Source: Promethearchaeota archaeon (GTDB lineage: Archaea; Asgardarchaeota; Lokiarchaeia; Sigyniarchaeales; SOKP01). Taken from it: a stretch of DNA of 12,702 bases. The translations under genes and the position numbers were made by a program. The notes below the pieces were generated by a model that did not search any database, had not been told where the DNA came from, and worked only from the letters and a program-made list of their open reading frames with translations. The DNA lies in the NCBI GenBank assembly GCA_030605895.1, contig JAUWHL010000186.1, forward strand, positions 1 to 12,702. The letters run 5' to 3'. Shown here one piece after another: positions 1 to 6,514 of the stretch (its first letter is position 1; every line of letters starts with the position of its first letter).

Positions 1-44
1 ATTCAAATATCAAAAATTTAATTGGAATAAAAAATTTAGACTAA

Positions 45-57
45 TTAATATATATTC
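45..57 (+). promoter_or_regulatory. TATA-like promoter element before acyl-CoA dehydrogenase gene
   Basis: The sequence TTAATATATATTC fits an archaeal TATA box. Its centre is about 45 bases before the ATG at 97, so transcription would start near base 77 and leave a leader of about 20 bases. No convincing Shine-Dalgarno sequence is visible in that leader. The call rests on sequence likeness only, in a very AT-rich background. Confidence 0.4.
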
Positions 58-96
58 TTTCAAATTTTAAAAAATACTATTAGAATTGACGAAAAT

Positions 97-1356
97 ATGT
101 TTCAAGAGAAAATTATTAATGATCAAATTCTCGAAAAGATGACGTTGGAAAATGTCTTCAAAATCTTTAATGATAACATTTTTCCAATGTTAAATGAAGA
201 AGAACAAGAGTATTGTCATAATCTTCAAGAGTTCTGCTTAGATTTACACCCTAAAATTGATAAATCAAAGGATGTATATGGTTTACTTCCAGAACTTGGA
301 AAACAGGGATATATACAACGAATCAATCCATGGAAAGAGTTTAAACCATATGGAATGAAAAAGGAAATCTTATTAGGGACTCACATCTCACTTTTAGACC
401 CACAACTAGAGTTAGCACGACTTGCTACAGGAATACTTTGCGGAAACCCAACTTTCCATTATTATGAGCATGGAGGAGAATCTGATATACCCCTAAAAGT
501 GCAAGATGAGCTTTTATCAGGAGAAAAAATAGGATGTATAGGTATTACAGAACCAGAAAGGGGTTCGGATGCGGTAAATTTGACAACCAAATGTACAAAA
601 ACAGATGATGGTGTTATTTTTAATGGAGAAAAAGTTTATACAACTAATGGGGCAGTCGCCGATTATTTTGCTTGTTATGGAGTTTATGATACAGAACGAC
701 CAAGGGAAACTATGATACAAGCTATTATTGCTCGTGAGTTCGGTGTAAGAACTGAAAGATTAAAGATAAATTCTGTCCCACGGGTTCAAATAGCACATAC
801 ATTTTTAGACAATGTTAAAGTTCCTCAAGAATATGTTCTTGCAGATGATGGGTTAGGGTATAAGAGACTTTTTGAAGGCTTAGTTCCTGAAAGGCTTTCA
901 ATAATGGGAAGTGGTGTTGGTATCTGTTATGCTGGATTGATATATGGAATTATTTATACTAACTTAAGGAAGCAATTTGGTAAGCCTGTCATTAGGTATC
1001 AAGGAGTCGGTTATGGATTAGCAGATTTACTAACAAAATGCACTGCTGCGTCTTCCCTTGCGTTACAAGCAGCAACAATTTACGATGAAAAAATACTATT
1101 TGCTGATAAACCTTCAAAAGAAGCTGAAAAATGGGTTGCATCTGTCTCTTCACAAGGTAAATACTATTTAGCTAAACTCACCCATGAAATTTGTTATGAG
1201 GTTCAACAACACATGGGAGGGGTAAGTGTTACGGACAATACACCTATAGATGAACTAGTAGATATAAGTAAAATTGAAGAAGTTATCGGAGGCTCACGTA
1301 ATATCCAATTACTTCTCATTCAATCTCAAATTCGGAGATATATGGGATTATTATAA
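97..1356 (+). CDS. Acyl-CoA dehydrogenase family flavoprotein
   Basis: This 419-residue protein belongs to the FAD-dependent acyl-CoA dehydrogenase superfamily, which oxidises acyl-CoA thioesters at the alpha-beta bond and passes electrons to ETF or a similar carrier. The middle-domain signature ITEPERGSD is at residues 150-158, followed by TTNGAVADY (182-190) that packs on the flavin. The C-terminal helical domain has RKQFGKP (291-297), the YQGVGYGLADL helix and QQHMGG (370-375). The usual length is about 380, so there is an extra N-terminal stretch of about 30 residues. The common catalytic glutamate in the 'EGT' motif is replaced: the aligned segment reads V-I-G-G-S (396-400). A glutamate does occur at 265 in PERLS, the position used by long-chain and isovaleryl-CoA dehydrogenases. 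The substrate cannot be told. The ATG at 97 is the only sensible start. The next gene on this strand lies about 160 bases on, past a T-rich tract. Confidence 0.9.
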   Translation: MFQEKIINDQILEKMTLENVFKIFNDNIFPMLNEEEQEYCHNLQEFCLDLHPKIDKSKDVYGLLPELGKQGYIQRINPWKEFKPYGMKKEILLGTHISLLDPQLELARLATGILCGNPTFHYYEHGGESDIPLKVQDELLSGEKIGCIGITEPERGSDAVNLTTKCTKTDDGVIFNGEKVYTTNGAVADYFACYGVYDTERPRETMIQAIIAREFGVRTERLKINSVPRVQIAHTFLDNVKVPQEYVLADDGLGYKRLFEGLVPERLSIMGSGVGICYAGLIYGIIYTNLRKQFGKPVIRYQGVGYGLADLLTKCTAASSLALQAATIYDEKILFADKPSKEAEKWVASVSSQGKYYLAKLTHEICYEVQQHMGGVSVTDNTPIDELVDISKIEEVIGGSRNIQLLLIQSQIRRYMGLL

Positions 1357-1360
1357 CAAC

Positions 1361-1390
1361 TTATTCTTTTTCTATTTTTTTATTATTTCT
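1361..1390 (+). terminator. T-rich tract, likely archaeal transcription terminator
   Basis: Just after the dehydrogenase stop codon comes a stretch of T runs (four, five and seven T close together) with no hairpin. Archaeal RNA polymerase stops at such U-rich tracts without a stem, so this is a reasonable terminator for the upstream gene. The background is AT-rich, which weakens the call. Confidence 0.4.
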
Positions 1391-1514
1391 AAATATTGTT
1401 TAAGCATTAAAATTATTATTTGTCAATTAATCCAAATTCTAGTAAGATTCAAATCCAAATAATTAAATGGATGATCAAAAAAATAATTCATAGGACAAAT
1501 TTATTTTGTTAAAA

Positions 1515-2786
1515 ATGGTGAAATTTAAGAATCTCATCTTCCTGAGTCTATTTACTGGATTATTTTTTAGTTCTTTATTCGAATTCATATCAGAGGTATC
1601 TTTACAATATAAAATTGGAAAAGAAGATTTTAAAATTAAAACCAGTGGATTAGATGACTCATGGAATATCTATTTAGAAAATTTTGGACTAGACATGGTT
1701 ATAGATTTAGATGATTGTATTTATGTAGTGATGCCTGATAGATATTATAGAGATGTGATAATAATAAAGTACAACAATTCTGGTGATCAACTCTGGAGGC
1801 TTAATATAGATGGATTAAGAGTGGAATGTTCGGAGATTACCGTCGATTCACAATCTAACTTATATTTAGCAAGTATGTATGATAATCAAACAACAGATGA
1901 TAATATGATTTTGTTTAAATTCAATTCATCAGGTAATTTAAAATGGCAACAAACATGGAATGGAGGAGTTAATGGAGATATTATTGATATTGCTATCGAC
2001 TCAGATGATAGTATTTTTGTTTATGGTACTTCAGATTTAGCCGAAACGTTCAATTTTGATTTATTTATAGTAAAATATAATAACTCTGGTGATCAACAAT
2101 GGTTTCATGTATATGAAGAATCAGGGGGGGATTATGATGGGTGGGATATGGAGATTGACTCAAATGATAATATAATAGTTTCTTGCGTTTCTTATTTACA
2201 AGATAATCATTCTTTTTGGATAAAATGGTTTAATCAATCTGGTGATCTAAAGTTGAATGTAACTAGTAATAAGGGAGGTTTTTATTCCTTAGCAGTAGAT
2301 TCTTTAGATAATGTGATTTCAGTAAATCGTACATCTATAGTAAAATTTGATAATATTGGAAATTTAATATGGAAATGGGATCATCAAATTGAACGCTCCT
2401 GGCAAGTTAAGATAGCTTTGGACTCATTTAATAATATATACGCTGCTACAAGTGTTAGCATCCCGGAAGACCATCATACTTATGATCTTTATCTTATTAA
2501 AATTAATAATTCTGGAGATTTTGATTGTTATTTGACTTGGGGTGGAGCTGGTAAAGATGATTTAAACGCAATTAATATTGATTCATATGATAACATCTAT
2601 TTACTATCTGAGGATTTTTTAATTAAGAATCCAGAAAGCAATGGCAAATCACTCACTAATATAAAATTATGGAATTTCTATATGATTCTTTTTGGTATTT
2701 GCTTTGTTATATCAATAATTTCGTTGCTTTTTATTATAAAAGAAAAGGGAGATAATGATTTAGAAATTAAATCTGATAATGATTAA
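1515..2786 (+). CDS. Secreted, membrane-anchored SBBP-like seven-repeat beta-propeller protein
   Basis: The product (423 residues from the ATG at 1515) starts with a basic and hydrophobic signal-like segment (MVKFKNLIFLSLFTG...). It ends with a membrane helix at about 385-408 and a short charged tail, so the bulk should sit outside the cell. Seven copies of a motif of the type [I/V/L]-D-S-x-D-N-I-Y begin near Asp 64, 111, 162, 215, 262, 303 and 356. Each is followed by a strand with hydrophobic-K-[YF]-N-x-S-G and then W. Repeats of about 50 residues with this pattern are typical of SBBP-type beta-propellers. The N-terminal SWNIYLENF looks like the missing outer strand that would close the seventh blade. 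N-glycosylation sequons recur in the repeats. The role is unknown; surface binding is plausible. A TTG three codons upstream is an alternative start, but the ATG places the signal peptide better. No enzyme motif is seen. Confidence 0.85.
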   Translation: MVKFKNLIFLSLFTGLFFSSLFEFISEVSLQYKIGKEDFKIKTSGLDDSWNIYLENFGLDMVIDLDDCIYVVMPDRYYRDVIIIKYNNSGDQLWRLNIDGLRVECSEITVDSQSNLYLASMYDNQTTDDNMILFKFNSSGNLKWQQTWNGGVNGDIIDIAIDSDDSIFVYGTSDLAETFNFDLFIVKYNNSGDQQWFHVYEESGGDYDGWDMEIDSNDNIIVSCVSYLQDNHSFWIKWFNQSGDLKLNVTSNKGGFYSLAVDSLDNVISVNRTSIVKFDNIGNLIWKWDHQIERSWQVKIALDSFNNIYAATSVSIPEDHHTYDLYLIKINNSGDFDCYLTWGGAGKDDLNAINIDSYDNIYLLSEDFLIKNPESNGKSLTNIKLWNFYMILFGICFVISIISLLFIIKEKGDNDLEIKSDND

Positions 2787-2832
2787 TATAAGGCTTATAA
2801 AAGTTAGATAATATTACTAATTTCTAAAAATT

Positions 2833-3369
2833 CTAACGGAAAATGGGGTAAAGGTTAATCAGATAAGAATTAATAAAACTTATTATCAAAAATGATAACA
2901 TATTTATTATTATTGATATTGATAGTATGATTTTAGATGAAAGAAAGCGCTCTTTTGGATTTTCTACTATAAAATTTTGAAATTTCAAGCGATATAATAA
3001 CCATTCAATGATTATCACAATAATCTCAATCACTGGATAAAGATACATTAGAATTAAGTTTAACAATGCATGTGCAAGATAGAATGTTAACTGAGCAGGA
3101 GGAAAGGTTATAAGATTGACTAAAATTACAATTAACAATAAATGTGGCTTAACTAGTTCTCGAGATTTAAGAATATCATAAAGAACACCGTATTCAATTA
3201 AAGTATTAAGAATGAAAAACCCAATTAAAGCAACAATTATAAAAAATGGATATTCCCAAAAAGCGATTGGTTCAACACCAGGTGGTATCCAATATACTGT
3301 TTGAGCTAACATCCCAATGATTAAAACAAATATAATGAGATATACATAATCTCGAATCCTCACAATCAA
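2833..3369 (-). CDS. Small integral membrane protein of unknown function
   Basis: This 178-residue protein is almost wholly hydrophobic, with about five predicted membrane helices (near 8-25, 40-58, 75-95, 98-125 and 145-170). Positively charged loops such as LKSREL (68-73) and LKFQ (128-131) lie between them. I do not recognise the family with certainty. Its centre has LITFPPAQLTFYL and then a helix with two glutamates, YPVIEI...IIEWLLYR, an arrangement I recall from small uncharacterised membrane proteins of archaea and anaerobic bacteria. The frame opens with TTG at 3369 and has GTG two codons later (3363). A TATA-like element near 3391 would start transcription around 3365, so the GTG on a leaderless message is a real alternative. 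The gene lies 78 bases after the TauE-like gene on the same strand and converges with the propeller gene. Confidence 0.7.
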   Translation of the reverse strand: MIVRIRDYVYLIIFVLIIGMLAQTVYWIPPGVEPIAFWEYPFFIIVALIGFFILNTLIEYGVLYDILKSRELVKPHLLLIVILVNLITFPPAQLTFYLAHALLNLILMYLYPVIEIIVIIIEWLLYRLKFQNFIVENPKERFLSSKIILSISIIINMLSFLIISFINSYLINLYPIFR

Positions 3370-3386
3370 TTTTTAGGAAAGAAAAC

Positions 3387-3396
3387 CTTATAAGTA
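3387..3396 (-). promoter_or_regulatory. TATA-like element before the small membrane protein gene
   Basis: On the minus strand this reads TACTTATAAG, close to an archaeal TATA box. Its centre is 22-28 bases before the two possible starts (TTG 3369 and GTG 3363), the spacing expected for a leaderless transcript. It suggests that the small membrane protein has its own promoter besides any read-through from the upstream permease gene. Confidence 0.4.
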
Positions 3397-3447
3397 TTTG
3401 GTAGGATTAAAGCCATCTGTTTTTATATTACTCCACTTTTTTAATGT

Positions 3448-4212
3448 CTATGAAATGATCAGGCTAATGCTTGATAAGATAATTGATTTTAAGCTTATTC
3501 CTAAGAGAAAGCAGAAAATAATAATCTGAAATTTCTTTACAGGTATTTTGGGAGTAATTTGGTGGCCAAGTTTAGTTCCAAGGAATATAACCGGAAAGGC
3601 AAATATGAATACTAAAAGTAGGTCATATGGGAATATGTCCCCAATAAAATAAAACGGGATTCTTGAAATTGACAGCATGGTTCCAATTGCCGCGAAATTT
3701 CCAATAAAGCTTTCTCGATAATGTCCAGTCTTTTCTAACAACGCTACATTAATAGGTCCTGCTGCACTAATCAAACCAGTTAACAAGCCATAAGAAAAAC
3801 CACCAGCATAAATAATAGGAGATGTTGTATTAATTTCATTCTTTATTTCAATACTTTCGGGATTCTGAAAATATTTAATGAGTTTTAAAGAAGAATACGC
3901 TAAAATAAAAATTCCCAGGATTAACTCAATCCATTCAACTCGGATGTTTATAATTAGATAGGTTCCAAGAATTGTGGCGGGAATCCCTAATGATAAAAAT
4001 CGGAAAAAATATCCCTTATCTAAGAATTTTCGATATTTGATAAAATTAAGCAAAGCAGGAAACATTCCCCAAATATTAACTAATATTACAGCATTTCTAA
4101 TCCCGATTAGTGGAGTTATAATAGGTATTAAGATTAAAGCATCTCCAAATCCAATAATTCCATAAACCATGCTTGAAAAAAAAATTGCGATTAACGTTAG
4201 ATAGATAATCAT
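3448..4212 (-). CDS. TauE/SafE-family membrane permease (putative sulfite/organosulfur-type exporter)
   Basis: This 254-residue polytopic membrane protein has the two-fold repeat of the TauE/SafE family (former DUF81). The first half has GIIGFGDALILIP (about 18-30). The second half has the matching GLLTGLISAAGPINVALLE (about 142-160). About eight membrane helices can be picked out, with a charged linker at about 117-130 between the halves. Characterised members move sulfite, sulfoacetate or other small organic anions across the membrane, but the substrate cannot be read from sequence and no sulfur-metabolism gene lies nearby. The start used is the ATG at 4212, which places the first helix directly at the N-terminus. 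A TTG five codons upstream (4227) is also open. The small membrane protein gene follows on the same strand, so the two may be partly co-transcribed. Confidence 0.85.
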   Translation of the reverse strand: MIIYLTLIAIFFSSMVYGIIGFGDALILIPIITPLIGIRNAVILVNIWGMFPALLNFIKYRKFLDKGYFFRFLSLGIPATILGTYLIINIRVEWIELILGIFILAYSSLKLIKYFQNPESIEIKNEINTTSPIIYAGGFSYGLLTGLISAAGPINVALLEKTGHYRESFIGNFAAIGTMLSISRIPFYFIGDIFPYDLLLVFIFAFPVIFLGTKLGHQITPKIPVKKFQIIIFCFLLGISLKSIILSSISLIIS

Positions 4213-4314
4213 GCTATGAGATTTCAAAAATTTAATAATGTAAAAAGCTTTTCAGAATGGAATTTTATTAACAAAAAAATCAATTTTTAAGATATTTCTT
4301 AATTTTCCAAGATT

Positions 4315-4452
4315 TTAAGAATTGGTCTCTATTTTTATTTCACCATCCTCCTTATCTTGATTTTGTTCAGGTATTTGATAATCACCCAGCTTTCGTATAT
4401 TAGTAAAAATCCATATTATAATAATCGAACTTCCTTTCAAAGATTTGGACAT
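4315..4452 (-). pseudogene. Short open frame, possible gene remnant (C-terminal tail)
   Basis: An ATG at 4452 opens 45 codons ending in TAA at 4315. The last 26 residues are hydrophilic and acidic (RKLGDYQIPEQNQDK...ETNS), which resembles a real protein tail more than random AT-rich sequence. The part before it (SSIIIIWIF) looks like the end of a membrane helix or a chance run. No Shine-Dalgarno or clear promoter is visible. It overlaps the + strand frame at 4415-4540 in the same codon register, so at most one of them uses the overlap. It may be a decayed gene, a tiny gene, or chance. Confidence 0.25.
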
Positions 4453-4540
4453 AACAAATGAAGAAAAAGAAAATTTAATAAAAGAATTAAGAGAAGAATT
4501 TCCTCAAGATGAAATGCTTTTTGAAATACATGTTTATTGA
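4415..4540 (+). pseudogene. Short open frame without standard start, possible small gene or remnant
   Basis: In this frame the codons read IIIIELPFKDLDIT, then an amphipathic charged helix with EEKENLIKELREEFPQDEM, and FEIHVY before TGA at 4538-4540. The charge pattern and use of E/K/L strongly resemble real coding sequence for a small antitoxin-like or regulator-like protein of about 41 residues. No ATG, GTG or TTG occurs at the front; the only TTG is at 4445, inside the piece. Either it uses ATT at 4415 as start, or it is the surviving 3' end of a deleted gene. It sits next to a toxin-antitoxin pair, which makes both readings reasonable. I do not recognise the family. Confidence 0.3.
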
Positions 4541-4634
4541 GTAGTCAAGTTTTTAAAAAAACAGAGAAGTAAGAAATAATTCAAAAGAAATCATTGAGTA
4601 TTTCACTAAATGATTCATTTTCCCATCTATAATT

Positions 4635-5036
4635 TTACCATATTGAAACAGTGTTTTTTGAGATTTCTGGGTCATTTGTAACGATAGCTTTTGCTTTATA
4701 GAGATGAAATATAGCTACAATCATTCGATCGTGTAATTCTGGTAATTTTAATCCGTGAAAAATGCGCCAACCCTCTAAACTCAAATCAACTAATTCAATA
4801 ACATCTTTATTTTTAAGTATTTGAAATATTAAATCAACTTTTTCTAATGAAATACTTTTTCCAAAAATTTCTCTTCCTTTATAGATTGTATAAAGAGATT
4901 CCCCTAACGCTATTGAAGGTAATAATAGTTTTAACTGTTTTTTTTCTGCTTTTTTAAATAATCCATCCACTTCCACTGGAAGTTTATCTGCTAAATATGC
5001 TAAAAAAGCGACTGTATCAATAATATATAAATCCAA
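4635..5036 (-). CDS. PIN-domain ribonuclease toxin (VapC-like)
   Basis: The 133-residue product has the full acidic set of PIN-domain nucleases: Asp7 in IIDTVAF, Glu46 in ALGES, Asp103 in LHDRM and Asp122 in TNDPEI. These coordinate the divalent metal ions that cut RNA in VapC toxins, and the length is standard. The only start that keeps Asp7 is TTG at 5036. GGAG stands eight bases before it on the minus strand (5045-5048), and the TTG begins one base after the stop codon of the antitoxin gene (TAG-C-TTG). That spacing indicates translational coupling and an operon with antitoxin first, as in VapBC modules. The RNA target cannot be predicted. Confidence 0.9.
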   Translation of the reverse strand: MDLYIIDTVAFLAYLADKLPVEVDGLFKKAEKKQLKLLLPSIALGESLYTIYKGREIFGKSISLEKVDLIFQILKNKDVIELVDLSLEGWRIFHGLKLPELHDRMIVAIFHLYKAKAIVTNDPEISKNTVSIW

Positions 5037-5037
5037 G

Positions 5038-5277
5038 CTATAATCTCCACTTTTCTCTTTCGGATTTTAAAAAATCATCTGCTTTCTTAATATCGATTTC
5101 TTCTCTTAGTAATCCACGTAACATTCCAAAATGCAGTGCTTTTGGCTTCACGACGATCCCCTCATCTTTAAGATACAGAATTAATTCATCTCCGGCATGA
5201 ATATTAAGTTTTTCCCTAAATTCTTTGGGAATGGTCAATTGTCCTTTTGTTGATAACCTACAATATTTAATTTCCAT
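5038..5277 (-). CDS. AbrB/MazE-type DNA-binding antitoxin
   Basis: The 79-residue protein begins with a swapped-hairpin AbrB domain: CRLSTKGQLTIPKEFREKL (about 6-24), then AGDEL and a second strand set ending IVVKPK. The tail from about residue 50 (FGMLRGLLREEIDIKK...) should wrap the PIN toxin, as VapB tails do. It probably neutralises the toxin encoded immediately downstream and represses its own operon by binding the palindrome at 5301-5319. The ATG at 5277 is preferred because the domain starts there; a TTG three codons earlier (5286) is also in frame. A TATA-like run lies about 30 bases before the ATG, so the leader would be very short. Confidence 0.9.
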   Translation of the reverse strand: MEIKYCRLSTKGQLTIPKEFREKLNIHAGDELILYLKDEGIVVKPKALHFGMLRGLLREEIDIKKADDFLKSEREKWRL

Positions 5278-5300
5278 ACTAGTCAAAGAATATAGTGATT

Positions 5301-5340
5301 GTAAGAATATATATCTTACTTTTTGAAAATACTTCTTACT
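5301..5340 (-). promoter_or_regulatory. Promoter with overlapping palindromic operator of the AbrB-PIN operon
   Basis: GTAAGA and TCTTAC form perfect 6-base arms (5301-5306 and 5314-5319) around the centre ATATATA. The centre itself resembles a TATA box about 30 bases before the antitoxin ATG. A second copy of TCTTACT (5334-5340) lies exactly 20 bases from the first (5314-5320), two helical turns away and on the same face of the DNA. This layout fits autorepression: the antitoxin dimer would cover the TATA box, with an extra half-site upstream. The repeats are seen directly; binding is inferred. Confidence 0.6.
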
Positions 5341-5462
5341 AAAATATGAATATTTGAATCATTACTTCTAAAATCTTAACCTTCCCCTTTATCCTTGTTA
5401 AAGATAGATTATTGTAGCAGAAATGATTTGATCAATTTCTTTCCAAAAATCTCTAAAAGTGA

Positions 5463-6203
5463 TTAATATGTTTCATTGATTTTTTTCTGGGGACTTTTTT
5501 TCTTTTTATCAAAAAGAATTTTTTGATTTTTTTCTACAAATTTCCAACCAAACCCAGTAAGATCCTCAAGTGGACCACTAATTCCTTTAGGATTTCCTGT
5601 TTTAGTGTACAATATTTCAGTATACTTAATTGCTTTAAATACTTGATATGGTGTTTTAAACTTATCTATTAATGTACTCGCCTTTTTAGAACCAATATCT
5701 GCTAAACCTTCTATTATAAAAGACCTTCTCTCTTTTTTAGACATTGCTTTAGGGGCTTTTCTTGAAAATATGGGCATGCTATCTTTTACTTGTTCCCGGT
5801 AAGCAATCCTCTCAATAACAATTGCGGTATCTTCCAAATTCCTAGTTGGAATTACAGAGATCCCTAATTTATAAGAAATAAATGAGAGGGCTCCATATAT
5901 TGATGAGATTTTCATACCAGTATTATCAAACACATCTTTATTCAACCCTTCTAATATTAAGATTGGATATTGATATGTATCTTTTAATCGAAGTAGCTGT
6001 TCAAACAACCTATTATCCATTATTGAGGAAACAAAATCAAATCCTTCTTTTCTTTCAATAGCAACCTCACTAGAAACAACAATATCTGCAATGTCTAATT
6101 GTTTTGATTCATAGGTTATTATTTCTTTTTTTTTATCTAATAGAGCCATTAACTTCTGTTCTCTATTATCTATAATTACATGGAGAGGTTTGCTTTGAGT
6201 CAT
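5463..6203 (-). CDS. XPF/ERCC4-family structure-specific endonuclease with helix-hairpin-helix tail
   Basis: This 246-residue protein is a standalone archaeal XPF-type nuclease. The ERCC4 nuclease fold shows IIDNRE (10-15), LDIADIVV (36-43) and the catalytic signature IERKEGFDF (49-57) with Glu50, Arg51, Lys52 and Asp56. A tandem helix-hairpin-helix region follows: EGLADIGSKKA (165-175) and GFGWKFVEKNQ (217-227). Such enzymes work as dimers and cut 3'-flap, fork and nicked junction DNA during repair and replication-fork processing. There is no helicase domain, so it resembles the short crenarchaeal type more than euryarchaeal Hef. The basic C-terminus (KKKKSPQKK) does not show a clear PCNA-binding box, which many short archaeal XPFs carry. 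The start is ATG at 6203; no Shine-Dalgarno is visible. Confidence 0.9.
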   Translation of the reverse strand: MTQSKPLHVIIDNREQKLMALLDKKKEIITYESKQLDIADIVVSSEVAIERKEGFDFVSSIMDNRLFEQLLRLKDTYQYPILILEGLNKDVFDNTGMKISSIYGALSFISYKLGISVIPTRNLEDTAIVIERIAYREQVKDSMPIFSRKAPKAMSKKERRSFIIEGLADIGSKKASTLIDKFKTPYQVFKAIKYTEILYTKTGNPKGISGPLEDLTGFGWKFVEKNQKILFDKKKKSPQKKINETY

Positions 6204-6514
6204 CTTACTAATTTAAAATTAACATCCTCAGTATTAAATCTTTCATCTCTATGTTATTAAACTAAAAATTAAAAATTTAATAATAAAATTAAATTATATT
6301 TAAAAATTTCGATTCAACTTAGGAAATGATATAAAATTATAATGAAAAGCAAATTCAATTAATCTAAGGATTAATTCACTATAAAATCATGCAGAAATTT
6401 AATTTATATTCAAAGAAGGTTTTATCATTATGTAAATATTTCAGAATAATTTTAAACAGTTTTGAATATTCCCTCTCATAGGAGTTTAAATCCATCATAA
6501 GGGTATCAATAATT
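6204..6514. other. Divergent intergenic region, very AT-rich
   Basis: This is the spacer between the minus-strand nuclease and the plus-strand radical-SAM gene, so it should hold two promoters. The part next to the nuclease (6255-6310) is almost pure A and T. A 30-codon frame opening with ATG at 6389 (MQKFNLYSKK...) ends at TAG 6479-6481, in frame with the radical-SAM gene, and I regard it as chance. GGAG (6481-6484) and AGGG (6500-6503) lie before the TTG start at 6515; the latter is 11 bases away and could serve as a weak ribosome-binding site. Nothing else is recognised. Confidence 0.5.
6292..6308 (-). promoter_or_regulatory. TATA-like element, possible promoter of the XPF-type nuclease gene
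   Basis: On the minus strand this reads AATTTTTAAATATAATT, identical over 17 bases to the element before the second radical-SAM gene (9471-9487). It lies about 95 bases before the nuclease ATG, which would give a leader of about 65-70 bases. In so AT-rich a spacer other TATA elements nearer the gene cannot be ruled out. Confidence 0.3.

Larger units (their letters stand above)
4228..4634. other. Long intergenic region with possible gene remnants
   Basis: This roughly 400-base stretch between the permease and the PIN toxin gene carries no normal gene. It holds two short protein-like open frames that point away from each other (listed separately) and a weak inverted repeat (AATCATT / AATGATT at 4589-4595 and 4609-4615) just past the toxin stop codon. 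The side next to the permease (4230-4300) is plain AT-rich sequence, probably holding that gene's promoter. Confidence 0.5.

Noticed and set aside
517..720. Minus-strand open frame of 67 codons inside the acyl-CoA dehydrogenase gene
   Set aside because: It is antisense to strongly conserved family motifs and its translation is Cys/Phe/Ile-rich with no recognisable domain.
1274..1462. Plus-strand open frame of 62 codons over the end of the dehydrogenase gene
   Set aside because: It overlaps the conserved C-terminus in another frame, and its second half is just the translation of the T-rich terminator region.
3974..4165. Plus-strand frame antisense to the permease
   Set aside because: It is a shadow of the minus-strand membrane protein; no start signal and no family likeness.
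4589..4615. Inverted repeat AATCATT...AATGATT downstream of the PIN toxin
   Set aside because: The stem has only seven AT-rich pairs with a 13-base loop and no T run after it on the transcribed strand, too weak to call a terminator.
5398..5466. Minus-strand stretch reading FRDFWKEIDQIISA... after the nuclease stop codon
   Set aside because: It is only 23 codons long, has no start codon and overlaps the end of the nuclease gene; it could be a remnant, but nothing supports that beyond its look.
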